From Bog-473 sp963755495 (GTDB lineage Bacteria; Actinomycetota; Acidimicrobiia; Acidimicrobiales; RAAP-2), in NCBI GenBank assembly GCA_963755495.1, contig CAVWJS010000006.1, positions 186,001-250,000 on the forward strand: 64,000 nucleotides of DNA, written 5' to 3'. How positions within the stretch are numbered: the first letter of the stretch is position 1; each line of letters opens with the position of its first letter. Below are positions 37,498-47,914 of the stretch, in pieces. A program made the translations under genes and the position numbers. Under the pieces are notes generated by a model. It was not told the DNA's origin and made no database searches. It saw only the letters and a list, made by a program, of their open reading frames with translations.

Positions 37498-37716
37498 GTG
37501 GTAGACGTGCTCAATGGCGTCCAGGGAATGGTGGGCGACACCGCACTGGTGACCCGGGAGATCCAGGGTGAGCACAACCCCGGGCGCGTCCGGGCCCGGG
37601 GCGAGGAATGGTTCGCCATCCCGTTGGACCATGAGAGCAGTATCCCGGTGGGGACGTCCGTCGTGGTGGCCGACATAGAGCGCGGTCTCCTCGTCGTCTA
37701 CGCTCCCGACAGTTAG
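37498..37716 (+). CDS. NfeD-like OB-fold domain protein
   Basis: A 72-residue protein (GTG 37498; GTG 37507 also possible) with QGMVGDTALVTREIQGEHNP and GRVRARGEEWFAIPL, ending VVVADIERGLLVVYAP. This is the soluble C-terminal OB-fold of NfeD proteins without membrane helices. NfeD and SPFH proteins work as partners, and the SPFH gene follows after only 9 bp. This pairing supports the call. Confidence 0.8.
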   Translation: MVDVLNGVQGMVGDTALVTREIQGEHNPGRVRARGEEWFAIPLDHESSIPVGTSVVVADIERGLLVVYAPDS

Positions 37717-37725
37717 GAGATAACC

Positions 37726-38739
37726 ATGTTGGCATCGACGGGCGAGATCATCGGAATCGTTGTAGCGGTCGTCGTCGGGGGTGGTGCGATAGCCGCCTGG
37801 CTCATGGCGCGAGCCGTGAAAATCGTCCAACAGGGCAGCGTCGGGGTGGTCAAGCGCTTCGGCCAGTTCAAGTCGGTGGACCAACCGGGGTTGCGCATCC
37901 TGCGCCCCTTCGTCGACAAGATGGAGAAGGTCGATATGCGCGAGTTCCCCATGACAGGGGATCAGCAGTCGGTCATCACCAAGGACAACGTCTCGTTGTG
38001 GGTCAGCGCCACCATCTTCTGCCAGGTCATCGACGTGAAGTCCGCACTCTTCGAGATCAACGACTACCGCCTGGCAGTTGACCAGCTCTCACGCACGGCG
38101 CTGCGAGCCGTGTTCGGTGAGCTTTCGCTGGACCAGGCGCTCTCGCAGCGCGAGGTGATCAACAGCCGGATGCAGGACCACATGGCCGACGCCACGGTGA
38201 AGTGGGGGGTGCGGCTCAACCGGATCGAGATTCTCGACATCACGCCACCGACGAATGTGATCCAGGCCATGTCCGAGCAGAAGGAGGCCGAGCAACACAA
38301 GAAGGCGGCCATCTTGAAGTCAGAGGGTGAGCAGCAGGCGGCGATCAACAGCGCCGGCGGGCGTCAGCAAGCGGCCGTGCTCGAGGCCCAGGGAGCAAAG
38401 GAAGCCGCCATCTTGCGGGCCGAGGCCGAGATGAAGGTACTCGAGCTGCAGGCCGAGGGCGAGAAGAAGGCGTTCACCCTACGCGGTGAGGGCGAGGCGG
38501 CCCGACTCACCTCGCTCGATACGGCGACCATCAACCCGCGCACTCTCGCCGTCCTGCAGTTGCGCGCGCTCCAGGAGATCGCGGCGTCCAACAATGCGAA
38601 GGTGGTCGTGCCTTACGAGGCGGCGAGCCTGATGGGGTCGGCGGAAGTCCTTCTCAGCACACTTCGTTCGGCGACCCCGGACTCGGCCGCTTCCGCCACC
38701 GCGCCAGAGAACCAAAACGGCAACAAAATAGCACCGTAA
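37726..38739 (+). CDS. SPFH/stomatin-family membrane protein
   Basis: A 337-residue protein. An N-terminal membrane helix (GEIIGIVVAVVVGGGAIAAW) is followed by the SPFH domain: VKIVQQGSVGVVKRFGQFKS, PVDKMEKVDMREFPM-like and VITKDNVSLWVSATIFCQVI. A long Ala/Glu/Lys coiled coil (KEAEQHKKAAILKSEGEQQA) and a flexible tail complete it. Stomatins oligomerise on membrane microdomains and often pair with NfeD, here the preceding gene. It is cytoplasmic-facing or peripheral; exact role unknown. Confidence 0.92.
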   Translation: MLASTGEIIGIVVAVVVGGGAIAAWLMARAVKIVQQGSVGVVKRFGQFKSVDQPGLRILRPFVDKMEKVDMREFPMTGDQQSVITKDNVSLWVSATIFCQVIDVKSALFEINDYRLAVDQLSRTALRAVFGELSLDQALSQREVINSRMQDHMADATVKWGVRLNRIEILDITPPTNVIQAMSEQKEAEQHKKAAILKSEGEQQAAINSAGGRQQAAVLEAQGAKEAAILRAEAEMKVLELQAEGEKKAFTLRGEGEAARLTSLDTATINPRTLAVLQLRALQEIAASNNAKVVVPYEAASLMGSAEVLLSTLRSATPDSAASATAPENQNGNKIAP

Positions 38740-38743
38740 CGTC

Positions 38744-38986
38744 TTAGGCGAATCGTTCCCCGCAGAGGGACTCGTCCCCGGCGATTCCCCACTTTCGGCA
38801 TCCCTCCGCGTCACACCAGCCCAAGTGCAAGCGACCGCCCCGCAACTCTTGGAAGTGGTGCTGACACACGAATTGAGGTGGAAGTTGCGTCGGGTCACTC
38901 TCCCCGTCTCGGATGATGAGCCCTCTTCTTGCCAGGGGCGCGATATCTGAGGGCTTGTTGCAGACGACGCAGGGACCGAATGCCAT
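38744..38986 (-). CDS. Small Cys/His-rich protein of unknown function
   Basis: An 80-residue protein. Possible metal ligands are CVVC near residue 6, CQHH near residue 41 and C-x4-C in WCDAEGCRKWG. The pattern suggests a zinc ribbon or knuckle, but no family is recognised. It is convergent with the SPFH gene, ending 4 bp from it, and divergent from the truncated comM copy. ATG at 38986 is the only plausible start. It looks coding because cysteines and aromatic residues are evenly placed, but no homology was checked. Confidence 0.55.
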   Translation of the reverse strand: MAFGPCVVCNKPSDIAPLARRGLIIRDGESDPTQLPPQFVCQHHFQELRGGRLHLGWCDAEGCRKWGIAGDESLCGERFA

Positions 38987-39022
38987 GTCGCAGAGTACTC
39001 AAGGTGTCGACCGTTCCTCGGC

Positions 39023-39868
39023 ATGCTCGCCTCAATCTCTGCAGCCAGCTTGAACGGTGCGGTCGGTCGCCCGGTCTCGGTCGAGGTCCATGTCTCCAAC
39101 GGGCTCCCGGGATTCACCATCGTGGGACTACCCGATGCCGCGGTGCGGGAGTCGCGCGATCGCGTGCGGGCCGCCCTGCTCTCGAGTGGCCTTCCGTGGC
39201 CGATGCGGAGGGTAACCGTGAACCTCGCCCCTTCGGGCGTCCGCAAAGGAGGCGCCGGGCTCGACCTGGCCATCGCCGTGGGCGTGCTGGTAGCCACCGG
39301 CCAACTCCCGCCCGGGTGCACTGAAGGCCTGACCCTTTGTGGCGAGCTGGGGCTCAACGGCTCGTTGCGACACGTCCCCGGCATGATCGCCCTGGCCGAT
39401 GCCGCGGACGCTCGTGGCCTGGTGGTCCCCCTCTGCGATGCCCGAGAGGCCTCACTGGTGCGGGGGATGCCGCTCACCGGGTGTCGTCGCTGGCCGAGCT
39501 GGCACAGATCCTGCGCACCAACGGCGAGTGGCCGGCTACGCCGCCCGCCTCACCCCCGCTTGAGGCTCCGGTCATCCCCGATCTGGCTGATGTCAGAGGG
39601 CAGCCCTTTGGGCGCCACGCACTCGAGGTGGCCGCGGCCGGTCGGCATCATCTGCTCATGGTGGGGCCGCCGGGCTCGGGGAAGACCATGTTGGCCGAGC
39701 GCCTACCCGGGCTCTTGCCCGCCCTGACGCCGGAGCAATCGTTCGTCGTGACCAGAGTGCACTCCGCGGCAGGGTGTCTCCGCGCCGACGGGGGACTGGT
39801 GAGCCAACCTCCGTTCCGGGCCCCGCACCATCGTTCGTCGATTCACCCTCGTCGGCGGGGGGAGTTGA
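39023..39868 (+). pseudogene. Truncated comM (YifB, Mg-chelatase-like) copy 1
   Basis: The first half of a ComM AAA+ helicase: MLASISAASLNGAVGRPVSV, GFTIVGLPDAAVRESRDRVR, LAPSGVRKGGAGLDLAIAVG, then after a break near 39475 the Walker A LLMVGPPGSGKTMLAERLPG and FRAPHHRSSI. The reading stops within a few codons of that point, and recombinase-derived sequence begins. The full paralog lies at 50281-51841. The two copies share the leader GACCGTTCCTC just before the start and remain clearly similar but diverged. This copy lacks sensor and C-terminal domains and is probably inactive. Confidence 0.88.
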
Positions 39869-39976
39869 GCGATAGGTGAAGTTTCGCCCGGTGGCCCTCG
39901 TTCCGGCGAAGTGACGGCCACACCCTCCGCACACCACCAGTCCGGCCAAGAGATCATCGGAATGCACCCACCACAT
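39869..39976 (-). pseudogene. Serine recombinase fragment (zinc beta-ribbon), left
   Basis: The reverse strand reads HSDDLLAGLVVCGGCGRHFA, then GTRATGRNFTYR. This is the start of the recombinase zinc-ribbon domain (LLxGLxxCxxCG...GTxATGR) of large serine recombinases. It is cut at both ends: against comM copy 1 near 39868 and against a GGIFSF-type fragment near 39980. No catalytic domain is present. Confidence 0.75.
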
Positions 39977-39984
39977 GGGCAGGC

Positions 39985-40089
39985 CGCCGCCTGGTAGCCG
40001 CCGACGGCGGGATCTTCAGCTTCAGCGATGCGCAGTTCTTCGGCTCCACCGGCGCCATCCACCTCAACCGGCCCATCGTGGGGGTGGGC
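39985..40089 (+). pseudogene. Fragment of a GGIFSF/FFGSTG repeat protein
   Basis: The forward strand reads LVAADGGIFSFSDAQFFGST, then GAIHLNRPIVGV. This is one unit of a repeat found in secreted proteins of Acidimicrobiales and relatives. No start, signal peptide or further units are attached, so it is a remnant. Apart from the recombinase fragment before it, nothing else is seen from 40090 to the regulator at 40172. Confidence 0.6.
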
Positions 40090-40171
40090 GGTCCAGACCT
40101 CCGAGATGCCGGGTTGACGACGCGGGATGTCTATTCTTGCCCCCGTCCTCCATGGGAAGTGAGTCTCGACC

Positions 40172-41243
40172 ATGCGCCTCGGAAAAAACGACCTGGAGCA
40201 GATGCTCGACGTCGTCCAGATGGTCGGCCGTGCGCAAACTCGGGACGAGTTCCTGGCCTCGACGCTCGAAGGCGTCCTGAAGGTGGTGCCGTGCATGGTC
40301 GCCGCGGTCAACGAGATAGATCCGAGCGCCGACCGGTTCGAGTACTGGCACAATCCTTCGTCGTTCACTATGCCCGAGAACACGGCCCAAATCCTCCTCG
40401 AACTGGGGGGGGGAGCACCCACTGATCCGGCATCTGCAGACAACAGGTGACGGTTCGGCCCGGCGAATTAGTGACTTCTCCACACGGGAGGAGTTCCATG
40501 CGACGAGGCTGTACCAAGAGCTGTACAAGTCCATGGGCATGGAATACCAGATGTCGGTGACACTCCCGGCCCCGATGCCGATGGTCTTCGCCGTCGTGCT
40601 CGGCGATAGCGACCAGGATTTCTCCGAAAGCGATCGATTGAAGATGAATACGGTGCGCCCGCATCTCGCCCAGGCCTGGCGCAACATTCGTGACCAGGAA
40701 CGCCTGCGCGCTCTGGTTGACGCCGCCAGTGACGCGTCGTCCCTGCAGGGATGGGGCGTGATCGTGCTGCGGGACCCTCCCGAAGAGCTCACGCCGGGCA
40801 CCCTCACGACGCTGTACCGGTACTTCGGCCGGCCGTCGAGGACCTCACCGTTCCCAGGGCGGGTGCAGCGATGGCTGGGAGCGCAACTAGCGCACCATGA
40901 TCTCCGACCCGATCTCGAATTACAACGTCCGCTCTCGGCCAAATTCGACGGTCGTCGGGTCGTCCTCCAGTTCCTCCCGCCCCATCGGGCCCATCCCGGG
41001 GCGATCGTCGTGCGCGAGTGGGAAGAGCGGGAGCGGCTGAGCCTGGAGGCACTCGGGCTGAGCGGGCGCGAGGCCGAGGTCGTCCACCTGGTGACGACCG
41101 GCATGCCAAATGTCATGATCGCGGAGGAGTTGCACTTGGCGCCCGGGACCGTTCGAAAACATCTCGACAACATCTACAACAAGCTCAGCGTGCGCGGCCG
41201 TGGCGCACTGACGGCCTTCGTCTTGGATATCGCTGGGCGCTAG
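40172..41243 (+). CDS. LuxR-family transcriptional regulator, GAF-like sensor, one frameshift
   Basis: The N-terminal segment LEQMLDVVQMVGRAQTRDEF to CMVAAVNEIDPSADRFEYWH looks like a GAF-type sensor start. After a run of G near 40407 the frame changes and continues to the end. The C-terminal helix-turn-helix is LSGREAEVVHLVTTGMPNVM, then IAEELHLAPGTVRKHLDNIY and NKLSVRGRGALTAF, a classic GerE/LuxR domain. About 356 residues. It is the first intact gene of the island and stands 280 bp upstream of the giant secreted protein, with palindromes between. It may control that gene (inference). The G-run may be a sequencing error or a phase-variable tract. Confidence 0.85.
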
Positions 41244-41310
41244 CACCAGGGGCCGTCGGCTGGTTCCCTGGCGCTGATCACAGGCATGGTGTGTACATGA
41301 GTGCATTGCC

Positions 41311-41332
41311 AAATACGTCGAACGACGTATTT
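41311..41332. promoter_or_regulatory. Perfect palindrome upstream of the secreted repeat protein
   Basis: AAATACGTCG and CGACGTATTT flank a central AA, giving perfect 10-bp arms. It is 68 bp after the luxR stop and about 190 bp before the next start codon. It could be an operator for the LuxR-type dimer. A terminator is less likely because no U-run follows. Confidence 0.5.
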
Positions 41333-41406
41333 ACCCTGCCAGGGGCCCCAGGTACGTTCTTCAGAAGGGCTGTTCTCTTCGTGTGAAGTTTCCCTTTTGG
41401 AAGTAC

Positions 41407-41421
41407 CCCGAAAATTTCGGG
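41407..41421. promoter_or_regulatory. Second perfect palindrome upstream of the secreted repeat protein
   Basis: CCCGAAA-A-TTTCGGG is a perfect 15-bp inverted repeat, about 100 bp before the ATG at 41524. It differs in sequence from the palindrome at 41311, so a different protein may bind, or it may be an mRNA leader hairpin. Confidence 0.4.
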
Positions 41422-41523
41422 TGGTCGACATGGCGGAGGTCGCAATGGAATATGGGAAAAGATGGTCAGTTGGCATTGCCCGACGTGCACCGGGGGGGGG
41501 ATTCTGGGCGCGCTGGGAAGGGA

Positions 41524-44500
41524 ATGGCGATGGCGACGCGTTCGAAGCTTGGTGGTCGGTTTGTGTTGGCGGTTTCGGGGAGCCTCGCGCTGCTGGCTTC
41601 GGGGTTGGTGTTGGGGGTGCTGGGGCCCGTCGGGCTGGAGCAGGCCCAGGCAGCTCCGACCTGCACGGATACTTGGACAAACTCTGCAGGTGGTGACTGG
41701 GGTACCGCGGGGAACTGGTCGACCGGTGTTGTGCCGGGATCGGGGGATGTCGCGTGTATCACCGCGCCAGGGACGTACGCGGTCGAGATCACCGCGGCGG
41801 ACGGAAGCGAGCAGACCGTCGGTCTGGTCTTGGGGGCCGGGACGACCACTGGAGTGCAAACCCTCCAGATCGACGCGTCCGCGTCGCTGACCGCCGGGAC
41901 GACTGCGAACGACGCAGGCGGCGCACTCGCGAACTCGGGCACGTTCACCTCGAGCAATTCGTTCGACCAGGACCAAGGGACGACTTCGGGTAACCCGGTC
42001 AACATCGACGGCACGTCGCTCACGTTCACCGCGTCAGGGCAGTCGAGTTTCGATCTGACCGGCTCCTCGTCCATCACCGGCAATATCGCTGCGGATCAGA
42101 CCGTCAACCTGACCTCAGGGTCCATCTACTTCTATACCGCCGGCGCGACCAACGCCGGGACGATCACGGTGGCGGGGACAGGCTCGACACTCACTTCGTC
42201 CGCCGGCGTAACGAATACCGGACTGATAGAGGCGGTCGCGGGCGATACCGGCGTGTTAACGCTCGAGGGGTCCTTCGACAATCAGGGCAGCGGTGCGGAC
42301 GGGGTCGTGGCGGACAGCTCGGTCACGGAGACCGGCGCGTTGACCAACGAGGGGACCATCACGGTCGGCGCCGGAGCGACATTCACTGACGCGTACATCC
42401 TGACCAACAACACGGGCACGATCGCCAACGCGGGTACGTTCAACGTGTCCGACGAGTTCATCGAGAACGCCGGCACGGCCACGGGAACCCCGATCGATGT
42501 CAACACGGCCAATCTCGAGATCACCGGGTCGGGGCAGTCGACGTTCGACCTGACGGGTAGTTGCGAGCTCACCGGCAATATCGCTGCGGATCAGACCGTC
42601 AACCTGACCTCGGGGGAGATCTACTTCTACACGGTGGGTGCGACGAACGCGGGCACGATCACGGTGGCCGGGACCGCCTCGACGCTCCAGGCGGCCCCGT
42701 CGGTGGTCAACACCGGGTTGATCGAACTCGACGCGGGCGCGGGTGTGGTGGCCCTCAATGGGACCTTTGACAATCAGGGCAGCGGGGCGGACGGGCTCGT
42801 GGCGGACAGCTCGGTCACCCTTACGGGGACGTTGACCAATGAGGGGGCCGTCACGATCGGCTCAGCGGCCACGTTCACCGTCGACGGGACATTGAGCACG
42901 ACCGCCACGATCGACAACGCGGGCACGATCAACGTGCCCGGGGGGCATACGTTCAGCCAGGGGCCGGGAGCGACCTCGGGGAACCCGGTCAACATCAGCG
43001 GGGGCTCCTTGGCCTTCACCGGGGCGGGGCAATCGACGTTCGACCTGACCGGTAGTTGCGACCTGACCGGCAGCGTCGCCACGGAGTCAGACGATCAATC
43101 TGACCTCGGGGGAGATCTACTTCTACACGGGGGGCGCGACGAACGCGGGCACGATCACGGTGGCCGGGACCGGATCCACGTTGTACGCGGGGGGCGGGGT
43201 GGTTACCAATACGGGGGTGATCGAGGCTGACCCGGGCGATACCGGCGTGGTGATGATCGACGGGCCGTTCGACAATCAGGGGAGCACTCCAGGCGGCGTC
43301 GTCGCCGACAGCAACGTCACAGTCGACGGGAACTTCACCAACGAGGGGACTGTCTGGGTCGCGGCGGGGACCACGTTCACTGACGAGTACATCATGACCA
43401 ACAACGCGGGCACGATCGCCGACGCGGGAACGTTCAACGTTACCAACGAGTTCATCGAGAACGACGGGACGGCGACCGGGATACCCGATAACGTGGTCGA
43501 CGCCGCCTTGTACTTTACGGGGACGGGTGCGTCGAGCTTCACGGTCGTCGGCCCGGACGAGAGCACGTTGCACGGAGACATCGCTTCTGGTCAGACGCTG
43601 ACGTTGGCTCCGGGGAGCTCGATCTACGCCTATGCGACGCCCTTGGTCAACTCAGGGGTGATCGATGCCGAGTCGACGACGGCGGGGACGTCGATCGTCG
43701 GGTCGGTCCAGAACGACGGCACGTTCATCGTCGGGTCGGGCTCGCCGACAACGATCGAGAGCGGCTCCTTCACCCAACAAGGCACCGGGACAACGCAGGT
43801 CGACCTCGGCGATCCGGTCAACTACGGGCGGCTCACCGTCGCCGGGACCGCCTCGTTGGACGGTCAGCTGGTCACCTCGACCAGTTTCACCCCGATGGCG
43901 GGAACCGGGTTTTCGATCATCAACAGCACCGGAGCGCTGAGCGGGACGTTCTCGAGCTACGCATTCGGGTCCCAGCCGTACACGATCGCGTACACCCCCA
44001 ACTCGGTGGAGATCACCGGCGCGACGGGGTTGGCGGTCACGACGACCTCGCTCCCACCAGGGCAGGTGGCCAGCCCGTACACGGCGACGCTGACCTCCTC
44101 GGGTGGGGTTGGTGCGGTGAGCTGGGCGGTCACCTCCGGCGCCCTGCCCGCCGGTCTGAGCCTCAATACCAGCACCGGGGCGATCACGGGAGCACCCACC
44201 GCGCCAGGCCTGACGACATTCACGGTGACCGCCACCGACTCGAGCACCCCGACGCCCCAGACGACCTCGGCACTGCTGTCGATAAGTGTGGCCACTTCCG
44301 GCCTGGTCGTCACGACGACCTCGCTGCCCGCCGGAGAGGTCAACGACCCATACCCGGGAGCGACGCTGGCCTCGACCGGGGGGACCGCCCCGGTCACCTG
44401 GAAGGTCACCTCCGGCGCTCTCCCCGCCGGGTTGAGCCTCAACGCCGGGACTGGCGCGATCACCGGGACGCCCACCGCGGCGGGGACAAAGACGTTCTCG

Positions 44501-47500
44501 GTCACCGCCACCGACTCGACCAGCCCGACCGCGGAGACATCTAGGACGAACCTGTCGATCACGGTCGAGGCGGCGTTGGCGGTGACGACCAAGACGCTCC
44601 CGGGCGGCCAGGACGGCAGCGTCTACCTGGGCGCGACGCTCGCGTCGACAGGCGGGACCGCCCCGGTCACCTGGACGGTCAGCAACGGGGCCCTCCCCGC
44701 CGGGCTCACCCTCAACCCGAGCGGCGGGGCGATCACCGGGACGCCGACCGGGGCGGGAGCGGTCGACTCCTTCACGGTCGCCGCCACCGACTCGACCGCG
44801 CCCGCCGCCGCAGACCGCGACAGCCAACCTGTCGATCAAGATCTTCAGCGTCACCCTGGCGATCGTCCCGCCCGCATCGCTACCGGCGGGCATCGTCGCT
44901 GGCGCCTATCCGGGAGCGACGCTCGCCTCGACCGGGGGGACCGCCCCGGTCACCTGGGCGGTGACGACCGGGAAACTCCCCGCCGGGCTGACTCTCAACC
45001 CGAACAGCGGGGCGATCACCGGGACGCCCACCGCGGCCGGCACCAAGTCGTTCACGGTGGCCGCGACGGATTCGACCTCCCCGAAGGCCGAAACGGCCAC
45101 CGTCAACCTGTCGATCAGTGTCGTCGCCGCTCTCAGCGTCATGACCAAGTCGTTGCCCACCGCGCAGGTCGGCACTGTCTTTCCCGGGGCGACGCTCGCG
45201 TTCGAAGGGCGGGACCGCCCCCGTCACCTGGAGGGTCAGCACCGGGGCCCTCCCCGCCGGTCTCACCATCAACGCGAATAGCGGGGCGATCACCGGGACG
45301 CCCACGGGGCCGGGCGCGCTCGCCTCGTTCACGGTGACGGCGACCGACTCGACCACCCCGACCGCGCTGACCGCGACCGCCAACCTGTCGATCAGCGTGG
45401 CGAGCCAGCCCCTGGCCGTCACGACCACCTCGCTGCCTGGCGGCCAAGTCGGCAACCCCTACCCCGGTGCGACGTTGACCTCGATTGGTGGGGCTGCGCC
45501 CATCAGCTGGGCCGTCGCCACCGGCACGCTCCCCGCCGGCCTGAGCCTCAGCACCGGCGGCGTTCTGAGTGGGACGCCGACCGCGGCGGGGACCGCCACG
45601 GTGACGGTGACGGCGACCGACTCGACCACCCCCACCACGCTGACCGCCAAAGCGAAACTGTCGATCTCGGTGATCGCCGCGCTCGTCGTGACCACCAACT
45701 CCCTGCCCACCGGACAAGTCAACGTCGCATATCGAGGCGCAACGCTCGCTTCGACCGGCGGCTCGGCCCCGATCACCTGGGCCGTCACCACCGGGAAACT
45801 TCCCGCCGGCTTGAGCCTCAGCAGCGCGGGAGCGATCACCGGTAAGCCGACCGCGACCGGCACCACCACCTTCACGGTGACCGCGACCGACTCGACCACC
45901 CCCACCGCGCTCACCGCCAAAGCGAAACTGTCGATCACCGTCAACGGTCCCACCCTTGTCATCACGAGCAGCTCCCTGACCGCCGGTCTGGTGAACAGCC
46001 CCTACAGCGGAGCGACGCTCGCCTCGACCGGGGGTACCGCCCCGATCAGCTGGGCGGTCACGACCGGCACCCTCCCCGCCGGGCTGGCGCTGAACTCGAC
46101 GAGCGGGACGATCACCGGGACACCGACGGGGCCGGGCGCCGTCAGCACCTTCACGGTGACCGCGACCGACTCGAGCACACCGACCGCTGAGACAGCGACC
46201 GCCACCGTCTCGATCACCGTCACCAGCCCGTCGTTGACCGTCACCACCACCGCGCTGCCCAACGGCGCCGTCGGCATGGCCTACCCCGCGGCGACGCTCG
46301 CCTCGACCGGCGGCTCGGCCCCGATCACCTGGGCCGTCACCAGCGGGAAACTTCCCGCCGGTCTCAGCCTCAGCACTACCGGGGTCATCACCGGGACACC
46401 GACCGCGGGGGGACTCACCACCTTCACGGTGACCGCGACCGACTCGACCACGCCCACGCACCTGACCGCCAAAGTCAGCCTGTCGATCACGATCGCCGCC
46501 GGTTTCTCCATCAAAGCCATCCCGAGCCCGCCTTACGGACAGGTCGGCGTCGCCTACCCGGGGATCACCCCCGGCACCACCGGCGGCACCGCACCGATCA
46601 CCTGGACCGCCACCCCCGGCAGCCTCCCGCCCGGTCTCAGCCTCAACACGGCCACCGGGGCGATCACCGGGACACCGACAAATGTAGGGACGTACCCGTT
46701 CACGTTGACGGGCACCGACTCGGGCGCACCGGTCCCCCAAACCGCCTCGGTCAACCTGTCGATCACCGTGCAAGGCCCGGCGCTGGTCATCACGACCACG
46801 TCGCTGCCGCCCGGCCAGGAACTGGGCTTCTACCCGCCGGCGTTCCTCTACAGCAGCGGCGGGTATAGCTCGATCAGCTGGGCGGTGACGGGAGGCAGTC
46901 TCCCGGCGGGGTTCACCCTCAGCAGCTCCGGCGTCATCAGCGGGCTCGTCGTAGCCGCACTCGGCGTGTATCAGTTCACCGTGACCGCGACCGACTCGAG
47001 CACGCCGCCTCTGACCGCTAAGGCCACCCTGTGGATACGCGGTGATCGGCACGTTGAGGATCACCACCAAGAACCTTCCAGCGGGGGAGCTCGGCGTGCC
47101 CTACACCGGGGCAACCCTCGCCTCGAGCGGTGGCACCGCACCGATCACGTGGAGTGTGACGCCCGGCAACCTTCCCGCCGGTCTCAGCCTCAACACGACC
47201 ACCGGAGCGATCACCGGCACCCCGACCGCAGACGGGACCAGCATCTTCGAGGTGTACGCCAACGACTCGGGCATCACCGACCCCCAGACCGCCTATACCC
47301 AGATGTCGATCGTCATCCGGGGCGCGCCGCTCTAGATCACACCGAGCACCCCACCAGAGATCATGGAGTTACAAAGCTCAGCTGGCAGCTCTCCGCGACC
47401 GGTGGCACCTCCCCCTACAAATGGAGCGAGGTTGGTGCCCTCCGCAACGGCGTCACCTTCAACACGTCAACCGGGCTGATTTCGGGCACCCCCGCACGCC

Positions 47501-47598
47501 TAGGCGTCTACAACATCACCGTCACCGTGATTGACTCAGCCAGCGCCAAAGCCACCGCTCCCGAGCCCATCTTCGTCGGCCCACCGTACCCCTCGTAA
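41524..47598 (+). CDS. Giant secreted repeat protein: beta-strand repeats then about 13 putative Ig (He_PIG) modules
   Basis: About 2,025 residues. A signal peptide spans residues 1 to about 43 (ATRSKLGGRFVLAVSGSLAL, cleavage near AQA-APT). Residues 45-830 are Gly/Thr/Asn-rich units with recurring GATNAGTITVAGT, FDNQGSGADG and QSTFDLTGSC, as in beta-helix adhesins. From about residue 835 come roughly 90-residue modules beginning LVVTTTSLPxGxV and containing LPAGLSLN and GAITGTPT, the putative Ig family. No LPXTG or C-terminal membrane helix is seen. Frame breaks near 43085, 44815, 45210 and 47035 and a TAG at 47333 interrupt it; module 13 follows the TAG. ATG 41524 has GGGAAGGGA upstream. Likely a surface or matrix adhesin. 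Confidence 0.82.
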
Positions 47599-47914
47599 GC
47601 TCACGCGCTGCGCCGGAGCCACCCTGCGCACGTGGTTCCAGCTGGGTCACGGAATGACCGGGGTCGGTGTGGAACAACGCCGCAGGAACGGCAGCCTCAA
47701 AAGTGCCACCACACGCGTCCTGAGCCCCGGCAGCCGACATCCCGATGACGAGACCGACGACAATGAGCACAGATGCGCTCGTCCACCGCCACATGACACG
47801 GCCTGGATCGATCGCCGGGGCAGATTCGATGAAATTCCATGCAGCATTGATCGACCTCTGGTTCTGATAGTCCACAGCTCTCATCGATTGGACTATTTCA
47901 AGGGAACTCGCCAC
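47522..47914 (-). CDS. Possible small membrane-anchored or secreted protein
   Basis: The reverse strand encodes SMRAVDYQNQRSINAAWNFI, then a hydrophobic stretch ASVLIVVGLVIGMSAAGAQD that could be a signal anchor, then about 40 polar residues with one cysteine. The start could be GTG 47914 or ATG 47884. The open frame runs under the 3' end of the giant gene, so its true end may be earlier. No family is recognised and coding is doubtful. Confidence 0.3.
   Translation of the reverse strand: MASSLEIVQSMRAVDYQNQRSINAAWNFIESAPAIDPGRVMWRWTSASVLIVVGLVIGMSAAGAQDACGGTFEAAVPAALFHTDPGHSVTQLEPRAQGGSGAARELTRGTVGRRRWARERWLWRWLSQSR

Noticed and set aside
41311..41332. The 22-bp palindrome as a rho-independent terminator of luxR
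   Set aside because: The stem is AT/GC mixed with almost no loop and no U-run follows; operator function is more plausible, though unproven.
43652..47070. Long reverse-strand open frames (413 and 643 codons) with Gly/Arg/Asp-rich repeats
   Set aside because: They are antisense shadows of the Ig-like modules of the secreted protein and repeat only because those modules repeat.
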